Source: Trichoplax sp. H2 (lineage: Eukaryota > Placozoa > Uniplacotomia > Trichoplacea). From it: a stretch of 64,000 nt of DNA. The stretch spans positions 1,054,001 through 1,118,000 of the forward strand of contig NOWV01000008.1 in the NCBI GenBank assembly GCA_003344405.1, given 5' to 3'. Position numbers and translations under genes: made by a program. Shown piece after piece: positions 1-13,300 of this stretch. A model generated the notes under the pieces. It saw nothing but the letters and a program-made list of their open reading frames with translations. It was not told the DNA's origin and did no database searches. Positions within the stretch are counted from its first letter, which is position 1, and each line of letters opens with the position of its first letter.

Positions 1-967
1 CCCGGAAATCTGTTATAAATGCATATTCGACTGATTATATAGTTATCAAGTGTCTGGTTTACCGATATGTGTTTCTTCTAGTGTATCTTTTGGTAATTTG
101 TAGGCTATTTTGCTAATAATATATAATCATCCCTTTGGTTGGATAGCTAATACCGACATTTACTTAGATTTTCTACTCATATTTGTTATTTAAAAACTGG
201 AAAAGTATTTTTAGAATCTTTAGATAGAAATTCTTAATTTATTTCTAAAATTAGATTGTGTTCAAGATCAATAGGACTTAAATGTAGACAATATCCATCC
301 TATATAGTAAGCCATGGTAAAATGATCGGAACTAGAATAGGAGTTTAAAGTTTTCGCAACCTTAATCTTCCGAAATAGCTATTGCAATATTGATTGTATT
401 CGTTTTCTAAATTTGTTAATGAAATTTCATCATAATTTTGACGCTTATAAGTTGATTCTTTGCTAATAACTCAACATTATTTAACTATCGCTAATGCCAT
501 ATTCACCTAGGCTGTATTGTCTATTTTTCTTAAATTAAATACTAGTACTTTGTCCTGTAACTTATTAATAGATCTTGAACAGTGTATTCTTGTTTTTTCG
601 ACACTCCGTAGAAGATTTAATGCACTATAAGTTGCTTTCAATGTGTAAATAGAACAACAAACTCATCTACTTTTAAGGAAAAGATACCGCAGTAAAGCAC
701 TTACTTAATTTCGTCATATGAGTACTAAATTATTTGTGCCGTACGGTACTCTATTTTGATAATCAGTGGGTATGAATCTGCCATTTTGGATGGAGATATC
801 ATAAAAAGCGAAGATATTGCAAGATCTTGGGCTGAGTTTCCTTACGTAAATGAAAATAAGCGAGATGAGTGTATTTGATAATCTTCCTAGAATTTTAATA
901 ATTTGCTTCATACGCGTACAGTTAGTAAATCGATTAATTCGAATGTTAAAGTAAACAAATTCCATGA

Positions 968-1880
968 CCAATTGAATTCAAGCATATTAGTAGAAAAACT
1001 AGAAAATAAATCATTAAAATAAATATTTAGCCTCACATTGGGAGCTAATTTCACTATCTTTTCTTAATAATTATTTAAGTTAAGAAAATTCGATCTATTA
1101 CATTACAACTTTCAATTTTCAAAATACAGATCGGTATTGCTATCCATAAATGAAGACTTTTGATTACCAAGGATCAAGTAGTACGTAGATGGCAAGTTTC
1201 GTTGCAAAAAAATTATATCTATTTTAGATATTGTAACTTTCAATATTCACAGTATTGATTCGCATTATTATCAATAAATTAATACTTTTGGGCAGGCTTA
1301 GGCACTTTTGGCTGGTCAATTAAGTTCAAGTATGTCAGTAAAAAGACTAGAAATTGAATATTTAGCCTGGCACCGGCAGCTAATTTCATTTTCTTTTCTT
1401 AATATTCATTTCAGTCAAGAAATTAGACCTATTCTTAGATATTGGAACTTTCAATATTCATAATGGAAATCCGTAATGCTATCCATAATTTAGACTCTTA
1501 GATAGGCTTAGTTTTTGGGCAATTAAGTTCAAGCATGTCAGTAGAAATACAAAACGAATGAACATTTAGAGTCGAACTGGCAGCTAATTTAATCATCTCT
1601 TCTTGATATTCATTTAACTTAAGAAAATTAGATCTATTTTTGTATATTATAACTTTCAATATTAATAATACAGTTCCGTATTACTTTTCATAAATGAACA
1701 CTTTCGATTACGTAGGGTAAAAAAGTATGCAGATGACAAGTTTTGTTGTAAGAAAATTACATCTATTCTTGCATACTATAATTTTCCCTATTCATAATAC
1801 AGATCCATATTACTATACATAAATGAATATTTTTGATTACCTAGGGTAAAATGGTATACATATGGCAAGTTTTGTTGCAG
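968..1880. repeat. Degenerate tandem repeat, three units
   Basis: Three diverged units begin near 968, 1316 and 1520. Each opens with a version of CAATTAAGTTCAAGCATGTC and continues through CAGCTAATTT and a TCTTTTCTTAATATTCATTT-like stretch. A sub-repeat built on AACTTTCAATATTCATAATA followed by a CCGTATTGCTATCCATAAAT-like block recurs near 1108, 1230, 1450, 1650 and 1790. Units 1 and 3 hold two sub-repeats and unit 2 holds one, so the array has internal duplications and losses. Copies differ by many substitutions, so it is old. No ORF runs through it. Confidence 0.75.
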
Positions 1881-2040
1881 TGGCGAATATTTGGCACATT
1901 AACCCTTTCTTACACTCTTACCCTTTGAAAGAGACTAGTCCTACAACCCGTCGCGTTGCTGATGGACTATGGCTCATAACGCTGTCCATATTACTCCTGC
2001 AAATACGTATATTGTTGACATCAAACAATTATCCGAAGCA
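1880..2040 (+). other. Exon-like patch of unknown origin
   Basis: A GC-richer stretch starts right after an acceptor-like TTTTGTTGCAG and ends before a donor-like GCAG|GTATTT. One frame is open throughout and encodes a hydrophobic stretch (LWLITLSILLLQIRILL); a second frame gives a coding-looking peptide over the 3' half. No family is recognised. It abuts the end of the degenerate tandem repeat, so it could also be a fragment of a decayed mobile element. Confidence 0.25.
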
Positions 2041-3146
2041 GGTATTTAAATTTTTTACAGTAAAAATTTCCGACCGCATGTTTTTTCAACATTTAACTTA
2101 GCTTTTATTCAATTGGTCGAGGTTTATAATCAAGCACGCCAGTATGAATAATTATCAATGCTTATGAAGTGTAAAAATGAAGTATTCAAATTGCACTCTC
2201 ATCAGGAAAAATCAACAATAAAATTTAAACCTCTTCTAACTTCAAAGAGTATCATTAGTCATTTCTAGAGGGTGGAAAAATTGTAATCCTCTATTTGATT
2301 CCGTTATTTTGTTCTTTAATTTACCGTTTCAACAATCAATGAATCCGATTGGATAATGGTAACTTCTAATGGTAGACGGATTAATATGGTACGACTACAT
2401 GACTTAATTAAGATATCTATCTGCAATTCTCAGCATGTATTAAAGTTACCGGATCTCTATTTCGCGCTTGAATGGAGGACGGAAGCTCGTAAGGATATAA
2501 AATATATCTGTTATTGTATCTCTATCTAGAGAAATATCTTACAACTTTCTTGACTTTCAAGTAGATAAGTAAGGATTCTTGATTAATTTTATTGAATTCT
2601 TATCGTCTATAGTATATTGATTAGTACTTAGTTCGTGTTCCGAATTCTTCTTTGCCATATAGGCGACGATTCCGTTCGATTTGAAACAAAAAAGTCATAG
2701 TGGGCATTCAAACCAATTCGAGTCAGGAAGCAGGTGTTGATTAATTTCACATTGATAACAATATCTAAAGAGTCTGAAGTAAATTAAAACTATCGTCTAA
2801 AATGGGTACCTCTGGCTATCATACAACGTCATCAGGTATTTTATTCCATTTTTTCTATCTGCTTGTCCATGTCATGCTGTAAAGTAAAATAACTGATTGC
2901 ATTACATTGACTGTTCTACATCAATCATAACGTGGCGATAGAATATTTTAGAAGTATTTCTTTTATTTTATAGACATGGGAGGGGAAAGAATTGGCAATA
3001 TTTTATTTTATATCATGCGTGACATTGTCTATTACCGTCTCGTCTATTGATGTCGACCAAGAAAATGATGCTTGCATATTTTTTTTATTAATTTGATCGA
3101 TAAAGTATCTTTACTGAAGCGATTCTCTCCGCCGTTAACACATGAT

Positions 3147-3362
3147 TAACTACGTTACCAGGCTGCAAGATAAAAAAAGCTCAAGATTGGATAAAGTAGA
3201 ATAGTCAGTATTGGATTTTTTTAAGGCGGTAACAATATACTCTGGCAGACATGAAATTGATTCAATAGAAATGTCAATCCTTTGTATATTATACAAACTA
3301 TCATTGCTATCTAGGCTATTAAGAGCTTTCCATAATTGAGAGTCTATTAAATGAACAAACAT
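3147..3362 (-). other. Exon-like ORF, unknown product
   Basis: A 70-codon minus-strand frame whose peptide reads like real protein (for example RIDISIESISCLPEYIVTAL and STLSNLELFLSC). An acceptor-like TTCATTTAATAG lies just inside the 5' end (near 3348) and a donor-like CTG|GTAACG near the 3' end, so it could be an internal exon. I could not find neighbouring exons or name a family, so it may be a pseudogene piece or chance. Confidence 0.25.
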
Positions 3363-4889
3363 AGAGTATAATTTAAGTGTTTGTTAATCAATGTTGAATA
3401 TGAGCTAAGCAGACATGTATTAATATTTGAATTTATTGCCTAGACATGCCTGTATAATAACTAACTTGACATAATAGTTAAAATATGTTAAAAACAGTAG
3501 AACTCAGTAGCATACTAGCTATTCTATCTTACAGATGACTGTATAAAGTTAATTAATTGCCTTAGATTGCCATTTTTGAGTTCAAAATAGATCATAGCAT
3601 ACTGAAATTTACAGTTTGAACATAATCAATGACAGAGATGGCTGAAAAAGATATTCAATCCGACAGGGTGAATTAGGCGTTTTCTTTCAGCTAAATGATT
3701 GACATATTAGACAGGTCGACGTCAAGGTAAGTTAGACATTTGCAAGAAGATGAGACTATTCAATCGGTAATATCTCTTCTTAATGCTACAGTTGAAGAAA
3801 TTGAATTGTTCAAACAGCTGATAAAATTCAATTCAATATCATCAATGAATATTTGATTTAAAAAATGAATTGATTAACCTGTAGCTAAGGGATTATAGAA
3901 AAAATTGATATGATTTGAATTGCCTCCTCCATTAATTATAGAAAATATCAAAAGAAGGAGGAGCAAGGAGATTAAATTTTCTGATTGCAGTAATTCTGCA
4001 CCCTCAAGACGGATAATAATGTCTGACAGAATTCAGAACCGATCTAGCAATTAGGGCGTCAAATAGAAACAACGTGACTATCTTATATCTAATCCAGCAT
4101 AATTTAATCTTTCATTTAAATTCAATGTAGCCACTATAAAATGAATTTATTGGAAATACAGAATAGAGGGTTTATTTTATTCGATTTATTATTTCAATGG
4201 TTGCTAAAGCCGGAAAATGCAGTCATGATTTCCTTCTTGCAATATTGTCACTCTATACGATTGCAACTCTGTTGGAGGTAACATCAATCAATCAGTTGTT
4301 TGTATCAGTTACCTTTGATAGAACGTAAAGATTCCTTGTTATTTGCAATAACAGTATAAAATTAGCGTGAAATAGCTGAATTGAAAGAAAGAAGTTAATT
4401 TTGGGAGATATTGCATAAATAAGATTTCCAATCAGGCATTTGATACAAATAAGAATTCAGGATCCCATTCCATAGATCTATTTATAAGCATAGTGATAGG
4501 CAATTGGTATAGTAATTTAAATAATGCTTTACAGCTATTCATGTTGAAAAACTAAAATTTATGTATTGGATAACTGAGTGATACCTTAATTACTCTTATT
4601 TGCATATTCATATACCTGAAAGCTACAGCAAGTTCTCGTATTTTTTTGCAGTGTTCCGTTTTTATTCGATTAGAATTGACATAGCTGATCAATAAGGGAT
4701 AGAGTTTTATCCATTTATAACCAATATTGCAATTTTTTTAATCCACTGCTGGCAGTAAACTATACGCCGGAAAAATTACACACCAAGGATCAGTCAACAT
4801 TAAAATGCTAAAAATGATTTATTAAACTTAGTTGGTATATGATATAGTCGATTAATTATGTCACCAACTGGGAAAGTCTATTCATGTAT

Positions 4890-4958
4890 CACGGTACGAA
4901 CTACCGTGAAGAAATAGATATCTAAATCTGGTTAATATAATATAGTGATATTATATTA
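4890..4958. repeat. Two adjacent inverted repeats
   Basis: CACGGTA at 4890-4896 pairs with TACCGTG at 4902-4908 across a 5-base loop. Thirty bases on, TAATATAATA at 4933-4942 pairs perfectly with TATTATATTA at 4949-4958 across a 6-base loop. They lie just upstream of the LTR-like relic and may be part of the same inserted element. Confidence 0.55.
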
Positions 4959-5009
4959 CAACTAGTTACTTACATTAGGAATTATTCTAATTATAAATGT
5001 GTTACAGTA

Positions 5010-5327
5010 AATTTAATGCTGTGCTGTAATGTGTACTGAAATGATTCTGTGAATGGACATATTGTAGTCCGACTGTGAAAAGCTTGTTAGTAGATGTTCT
5101 CACCTAAGCATTTTTATAAGATGACTTGTGAATGTTAGCTGCTGTAGAAAGGTATATAAGCCCGTCAGATAGTTGAATAAAGCAGTTCTCAATTGTATAG
5201 TTGTTTTAACGTAGAAGCAAAGGCGTCTAAATTCTTGTGAGGTAGTTAAGGGATACTGAATCCCGGAGACTATAGTAATTTAGAGATTAGTTTTACGTTA
5301 TCCTTGTCACGAAGCTGGTTTGTGACA
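5010..5327 (+). mobile_element. LTR-like relic, copy A
   Basis: This stretch has the layout of the transcribed part of a long terminal repeat: CTGTAGAAA (5142-5150), a TATATAA box, AATAAA (5176-5181), then an end at TGTGACA (5321-5327). A related order occurs at 61.89-62.14 kb: CTGTAGAAA, TATTTAA, AATAAA at nearly the same offset (34 versus 35 bases) and a matching TGTGACA end. The 5' boundary is a guess. No gag or pol frame follows, so it would be a solo or decayed LTR. Similarity was judged by eye. Confidence 0.4.
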
Positions 5328-8300
5328 TCATGGTAGACTCCGTAGCAAGATAGATAGATAATAACGTACACAAATTTCGAAATTATACTACACTATCAGG
5401 ATTAGCCATGGTAAGAATCGTCTGCTCTACAAGAGTATTGCAGATTCAAAAAGATGTAACATTTCTGAGCAAGATTAAGCTACTAGATTCTGTAGTCGAT
5501 AATCCGAATACTTTTCAAATTTCCGTCATTTATAGGCTCAATATAAATTAGGACTTTCTCAGTATTGAAAAATCAAGTTTTCTAGTAAATTACACTAGTA
5601 TAAAATAGAAAAAATGAATTTAATTGAAGTTGTTAATACTAGTATTCAAAATTAAAAGTGTAGCTAATAGTATGCTAACTCTATCTTTCATTCAATAACA
5701 GAGATTATCGTAAAAACTGTTTGATTATAGGGTGGATAAAGAGATGTACATGGATATTATTTTGCTTTAGTGGCCATTTAAAAAGTTGCTATAGTATTGG
5801 CGTTAATTGTGGTTTTATAGAATCATCAATAATCTTAGTGTAATAAAATTAAGAAAACGGTTGATTAATTATGTTAAAAAGAGATTACTAAAGCAAGGAT
5901 AGACTTCTAATCTTCTACAAGAATGTATCGCATTTAAGCTCGTATATGGATAGTTTATACAGTGGTTGAGAATCCTAGATAAAAAGGCAGCCAGTTATTC
6001 ATTCATTTAAATTTTACACTTCATGAAATACTTAGATATGAATAACTAGGATAGCAGACAATATCGATAGAAATTAGGTGCCATACGAAATGATAGAATT
6101 ATACATTTGGATATGTGGCGTAATTATTTATCGATTAAAAGTTAAGAACTATGCTATATAAAGTATGATGATATCAAAACTATGAATATTTTCAATTTAA
6201 GTAGTTCAAGCTAATATTTTTTAAGAACAATTCTGTTAAATTTTAGAAGAATCTATTTAGGGTCTTTTACTTTACAAGTATTAATAGACTCCGTACCTTT
6301 ATATAGCTACTTTCAGATCCCCTTGGGCTATCCTGCCTATTTGGATTCAGAAAGTAGCATAATAACCTGATGATCAGTGCAGGTGTAACCAACTACTAGT
6401 AGATATAATCGTTGACTTAATTCTTCCTCTAGTAGTCCGTTATAAAATCTGGAAGAAAAGTGATTTCGCAAACTACACCGAAACAACGTTAACTGAGCGA
6501 TGTCCTTTTACTTCTAAACTGCATCTATTTCAAAGAACACTTGTAAGAAAGACAAAATTTAGCTGGTGGATAATTTTTTAAGTACGATCCTACTCGATCA
6601 TTCCCTTCCAAATCACTTTATGTTTGGCAATTTTACCATTGTGAGATAATTCTCTTTAAACATTAATTTAATATTAATGATTGGCGATATGTTGGATATG
6701 TTCTATTAGATCTACAGCAAAATGTATAATTCTGTTAGGTTGCCAGAGGGGGAATTCATGGTAAACTTAAAAGCTTTGCAAGTTGATTCTGATTGATAAC
6801 GATTCCAATTTTAGCTCTCCATTTTTTTTACCTATATAGGCATTGTTTATTAAAACCTTACTCTATTTCATGCCAATTACAATAAAATTTTATAGACTAA
6901 TGGCAGTAGCTATTTTAAGGCTTAACTTGGCTATGCTATAAATTCTCATTAGTGGTCAATCCCAAGGTACACTTTAACGACAGCGGTAATATTGGTAATC
7001 ATCAAAACATTATGGTATTGTTATGTATTGGTTGTTATGAAGAGGAAATATAACTGCTTATCTAGATTGCTTGTCTAGATTACCATGATGTAAAATCTGT
7101 AACACAACATTTATGATAAATGATGGTAACAAAATCAAAATAAAAAATACCAACAATTCTATAATTTATCAGTGTTATTTTTAGTTATCAATTTTTCGAC
7201 TACAACAAGTATCAAGGATGTCTATTTTAATCAATAGCTATTAATATTGTTATATATACATATATATATGCATATAGCTAGGTTAGTGATGTTCAATGAA
7301 TGGATGAATACTGATCAAATTTTTATTTTCCTCTTTTGACGCCCTGTATTATGTATTTAAATTATTATAATTGAAGTGGGCGTCTAAATATAGCGAAAGT
7401 GAATTCAAAGTAGATAGAGAAAACAAACTACCAGCTTGTTTTTTTTTATTTTTTAAATACATATATACAGGTATTATATTGTAAGGGGGAATATTGTAAA
7501 TTCAATTCAAATTTCGCTAGGGTATTCGCATTGATCTTTTTTTCTTGTAACAGCTAAGTTACAAACAGAAGAGCAATTGATTAGCACGTTGAAGATGAGG
7601 TTATAAGCTATTAGTATGATGGAACTACTTCCGTGTTTTGGTATGGAAAGAAAACACAAGTAGGCCTTAGCTATTTGACGATCATGATATGAGAAAAAAT
7701 ATCCGTTAATCAATCAGTCAATTTATGCAATGTTCATTTATCATTTCTCATATTTTTGAATAATAAATGAAGGACGACAAATCAGTATTGACAAAAAATA
7801 TAGTGAATAGGAAAAGAAGACGGAAAGGAAATTGTTTAAAAATAAAAAGTAGAAAAACAATGCCAACAATTGATTAATGAGACTAGATAAATGAACAAAG
7901 CATAAAAGCAGAAAAATGTATTTATGCCAAAATGGTTTGTTGTTGTTTTCCTACTTATTTATTCTTTTATTATCAAATTCTTGTTAGGTTATGTTACTTA
8001 GCAACATGACATTAACTAGTTCAAATGATGATCAATTCTTGTTGGTTAGGTAAAAATTATTATAAATGATGTAGGATTATACCGATAGAATAGATCTATA
8101 TAAATATAAATATAACCTTATCGATAGTAAGAGGAAATGAATAGTAACATAACAATTCCTGACATTGTCATAACAGTAATAGATGATATTATAGTTGACT
8201 AACTATTTTTAATTTTTCAGAAATGTTAATTCTTTGATATCATGCAAGATAATATGCATAGTTGGTTGAGGTGAATTAATGTCTTAATCTTAAAAATGCT

Positions 8301-10075
8301 GATGACTAAGAATTAAATTCGCCATTTTCGACTGTTTACATTGTCGAAATTGTTTGTCAACCCCTTAATAATAATGATGGAAAAGTATTAAATCGCTTGC
8401 AATGTTAGATTGAAATATACGATCACATGATAACCTGCTAGTTTATTTAGTGATCGTAGTTAACGATTTACTGTTATACTATGGCTTGGTCTTCATGTAA
8501 ATAGAAAAAAATGTCATAGTGGAATTATGAAATAATTAAAATTCTATATTACATGTAGTAGACAAAAAGTGTCCAATGATTACATAGTTGACACAAATAA
8601 TTGTTTGCGATTTTTTCTACTAGTAATGTGTAGTCATTTAGCTTATATCATATAATTAAAGGAAGAATGTTAGTGGATAATTTAATGTCATGATTATCGC
8701 CGTTGTAGTAGTGATAATGGTCTTGAAGACTATATTATGCTTATTGACTACAACATTTATCGTTGGTAGCTTTAATAGTAGACAATATTAGTTAACAGGA
8801 ATGAAAAGTTGACAATTTTATTAAAGATTCTATTTTTTGAATATTGAAAAAAATAGATCTATAATTCAAAATAGGTTACTACTTGTCAAAGTGATTTTAT
8901 TTTTAAATATGCATCTTAAAAATACTAGAATTTTTGATGGCACCATTCGATCTATAAATATAAGTTGAGAAAGATTATGAATTCTACTGTGGTATAATAC
9001 CTAATCTAATCGCAATAGATATTGTGTTTGCTGTGTATAGTGAGCAAATAGTTGTTTCACACCAAGTTGAGTGACTACATAATTAATTCATGGATAGTAA
9101 TAAATGATATTCAATCTGTATGGATCAATAATACTATTGAATTAGAAGACAGTAAGTAAATAGCACTGCTAAGATAAAAACTATAATTTCATTTGATATG
9201 ATTTTCAATATGTAGCATATTTTACTTGTTGTGAAGACTATAGAGGAAATTTTGCCTCGTACCAAATGATAAGTATTTATTCTTCTTAGGCTAAAGAATA
9301 TATTCTGCACTGTGCTATCATTTGTATGTATTGATCTACCTATCGATAACTTTATCTCAAGCCTACAGAGGTATTAATAGATACTCCCTATGGATAGAAT
9401 GACAGATTAGAGTGGCAAAAATATCGTGCCTGAAAACAATCTACCTATCTCTATCTATCAATTTGCAAATATACTGTCTTCATTTCTACTATATTTAAAA
9501 TATCAATACAATACCCAAAGTGATGTTTCGAATTCTCTATGACAATAATTCAATCTAGTCAATTATTAAATAAAATACTGGCTATTTTTATATTTTAAAA
9601 CTATTTTTCGATATGATGAATCTTGGCTATTCTAAAGAATGACTATCCTGTCCAGGAAAAATCCTTCTATCCAACTCGTTATCGTAGTCTACTATTCTTA
9701 GCCAAGCCTTTAGGTTATATTATACTATTTCAGCCCTCTAACTGTGATTCGATCTATATTAAGAATATTGATTTTTTTATTTAGTATATTGCATCTTTTT
9801 ACCACTTGATATAATATATATAGATAGTATGTTATTGAGTATCTCATCAATTTGCAAAGCTTATCCTTTTCTGTCATGTCACAAGACATATAGATCCAGT
9901 ATAGGTTTTCTTCGATCTCTATCTATATCCTACAAGCTCAACGACTGTAGAATAGAAATTAATTTTGTAGTTAGAATACTAGTATACCGTAGAATAGAAT
10001 TCACTCTTGAATGTCATAAACATCCGATGAATTGTTTACTATAAGCAAAAGTTTTTCTATAATTTGAAATCAAGC

Positions 10076-10390
10076 TGACGTCACAATTACGTAACCGGAT
10101 GTTTGCGTATTTTTAATATATTGTGCAATGTAATTTATTGACGTACTTTATAAAAATTGTCCCATTTAGCCATTTTGTTAGTATTATTGATAGAGCCAAT
10201 CATTGGAAATTGGGTTTCATGTTTTATTTCGTAAGAATAGCTGCTAGATTACAAACAAATAGTTGCAGCCGCACATTGCTTTAAATGCAAGCTGAACAGC
10301 TCGATTGCACATCAGATACAACCGTGCTGTGGCTCAACTAGCAGTGAGTAGCGCTTGCTGTAGTGGTCGCACCGGATTTAACTAACTTTG
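10076..10390. promoter_or_regulatory. Promoter-like patch with CRE and bZIP sites
   Basis: A perfect cAMP-response element TGACGTCA (10076-10083) is followed 3 bases later by the bZIP palindrome TTACGTAA (10087-10094). A TTTATAAAAA box near 10148 and a CCAAT...ATTGG pair near 10196 come next, then a GC-richer stretch (10260-10390) unlike the surroundings. One frame there gives a short Cys-containing peptide without a start codon. This could be an enhancer or the promoter of an unrecognised transcript. The motifs are seen; the function is inferred. Confidence 0.35.
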
Positions 10391-13300
10391 ACGCCAAGTA
10401 TTCCAATTATTATCATACTCCGTGACCAATTGCCATTTATTTGGAGCATTTTCATCTTGGATTTTATCTTATTGCTATTAGTACTATATTACTTGACTGT
10501 AAACAGTCAGTCTAGTTTAGGTTAAAAGAAAAATTAGTTCGTACGATATTGATTTTCCTTCATCCGACCAGTTCTATTTTGAGCACTTCGACGCTGTAAG
10601 CCAATCCCACGCTACATTGGAATCTTATTAGCTATTCTAAAATATCCTATTGATATTGAGTTCATTAATTTCTAGTACAGTTTTGCTTCTAATAACTATA
10701 TCAGCTTGCAAGAATTTTACGTTAATTCAAATCAACTTATCTCAATATATTTTATAATACTACAATTTGAATTGGTCTCATCCTATATTCAAGCAATTGT
10801 ATCTCCTTGGTCTCCAACTTATTGAAATTAGCTGCAATCAACTTTCCATACTGATCTACATACCATTTTTCATTGATTGGAAGTGAATTTTCACCGTAAT
10901 CTACTCCTGGAATTAAAAAAGTATTTCTCTAATCTACTCTTCTTGCCTACCGAATCAATCAATCAATACTAGACATAGTTATGCCGCATTCAGGTATTGC
11001 AAAGAGTCAATTTGATTCATTCATTTGATGATCACTTTTTACTGACACTTACATAGTCAAATGTAGTCTATCGCTAAAGACGTGTAAGGTGGATAAATGA
11101 TAGGGTGTGCTAATATTGACTAATAGGTATGCAACACCAACGCTAAAAACTTTATCTGATCCTGTCTTAATTATAGAGTATACTATTGTTAATGAAGTTG
11201 ATAAACTGGAATACTGTATTTACCTTATTGACAACAACTATTACACTTTCAATACAGAACATTTCCTCTGCTAGCTGCTGAAATTTGATTCAATTGGCAA
11301 AAATCGCCAATGTTTGACATGTTTATTAATGTTATCATATTACTTTATATGAGATTACGTATTGCTATCAAAAGATAGGTTAAGATCAGAAGACATAGAT
11401 ATCATCATATTCTACTTTATTGCATGCAATAATGAGACTATTATACCACACGAAAAAATAATACTATAGCAGTACCGTAAAATTGTTAGCTTACAATTTG
11501 GCTTATCAGAATGTTTTTGAATGAAAATTTTTTATATTTTGTAAACAACACTCAGTTTTTGTTCGCCTTCAGGGGCTATTTGGTTTTTATTTATTAGTCA
11601 TATCATCCAGTCTGTTTACATTTTATAACTAGAATCAGTTTTAATATTATTTGCTAGCTTATTATTAAATCTAGCACAAGTGCAGTAGGATAGAAAATGG
11701 GGAATTATGCTTTATGATATTTAAAGTGTGGGTAAAGCATGATTTCTTTATAGCAAAATAGAATAAGACATTGATAGGGATTGATAGCTTTTTAACTGCA
11801 ATATAACAAGTATACTCATCATTCATATTTTGTAGTGAGATAGGTAAAACTACTGATAGTAGTTGGGATGGGAAGTCGTTGTTGTTATTATTGTAGCATG
11901 TATAATTTTTCTTATATACTCTTATTAAAATTCGTATTACTTGATTATAGGCCGCTATTTTTCTTACACAATAATATTGAAATTTGTTTACAACATGTGC
12001 CAGTAGTATAATGATACTCTGCAAAATCTATTTTGTTATTCCATATTCAATCAATACAGTTAAAAATACGATTCATTAACTTTATTGATGGTTTATTGCA
12101 GTATTGTAGACTTAGCCTTTTATCTATTGTTGATATTGATGAGTAGCCCTTGGAGTTCATTGATCGCAGCTGGAGTGGTTTCTAATTATAGTCTGTAAAG
12201 TGTCTGTATTCCTTCCAGTTACAACTATATGATTAAATAATTTCCGTTAGGTTAACGACTCTGGTCAAGAAATAATCATATCTTTCCTTTCCAGCTAAAG
12301 TAATAGGATATAACCGATAATATTCTACAATACTATAGTCGTAAGAATCAAAAATTACATTTAAATCTAAAATTTTAAATTCTTTACAGTAATGTAAAAC
12401 AATACCCTAGGAGAGCTGAGTTAAGATTTGACGGATAGACCTTATATCGTCTATCATTAGAAATTGCTTGATAGCGACTACTCTATACGATTCAATAGTA
12501 ATGCAATAAGATATTATGAAAAATACAAAAATAACTTGTTTCGATTGGTTAATATTTGATTTTATTTTATTCCTAGGTATCTCATACTGGTAGTTGTCAG
12601 ATTATGATTGACTTGACAATATTTATTCGTTACAACCTATTGAATTTTCATTAAAGTACTCCATTCTATAGAATTAGATAAAGATCAAAACAATTTGTTA
12701 TTGAGGATCAACAACAAAATGACAATAAAATGGGTAGCCCGCCTCTATTGATAGAACTGTTATTACTACAAACTTTGACATTTGTACGAAATTAAAAAAA
12801 TAGAGCATTATAATTCAATAGACTTTAAGATAGAAAAGCCCATCATAGACTAGCCATATTTTGTATATTGTTATAGATAAAACAAGCAACAAGAAGTAAT
12901 AATAGAAATAGTTAAAAAGACCGAGTGGGTTGTTTATTCGTATTATTGAAGTTGAATTTTTTTTGTAATTAAAATAAGTTGTAATAGCTATATAAGAAGA
13001 TGATCCCATTGGCCTATCTTATATTCCCTTATGCAACAATTAACTCCATGCATAGTTCTATTAATAAAATACACTGCAGTTGTTGTTTTCAATTTCATCA
13101 TACCAATCTATGCAGAATATTATAATTCAAACCAATGTATTATTTCCATTGATGGAAGTTAAGTTTATATTATAGAATTATCAAAAAATTGATCACGATA
13201 TTAATTTCATAACTTCCACTTCTGTACCAGTAAAAAATAGCTAGTCGATAACACTCATTGCTATATGCATAGAATTATTGCGATACTCCATTAAAAAGAT

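Noticed and set aside
3637-3853. Short plus-strand exons suggesting a small coiled-coil protein
   Set aside because: The required introns would be only 20-25 bases and the phases do not agree.
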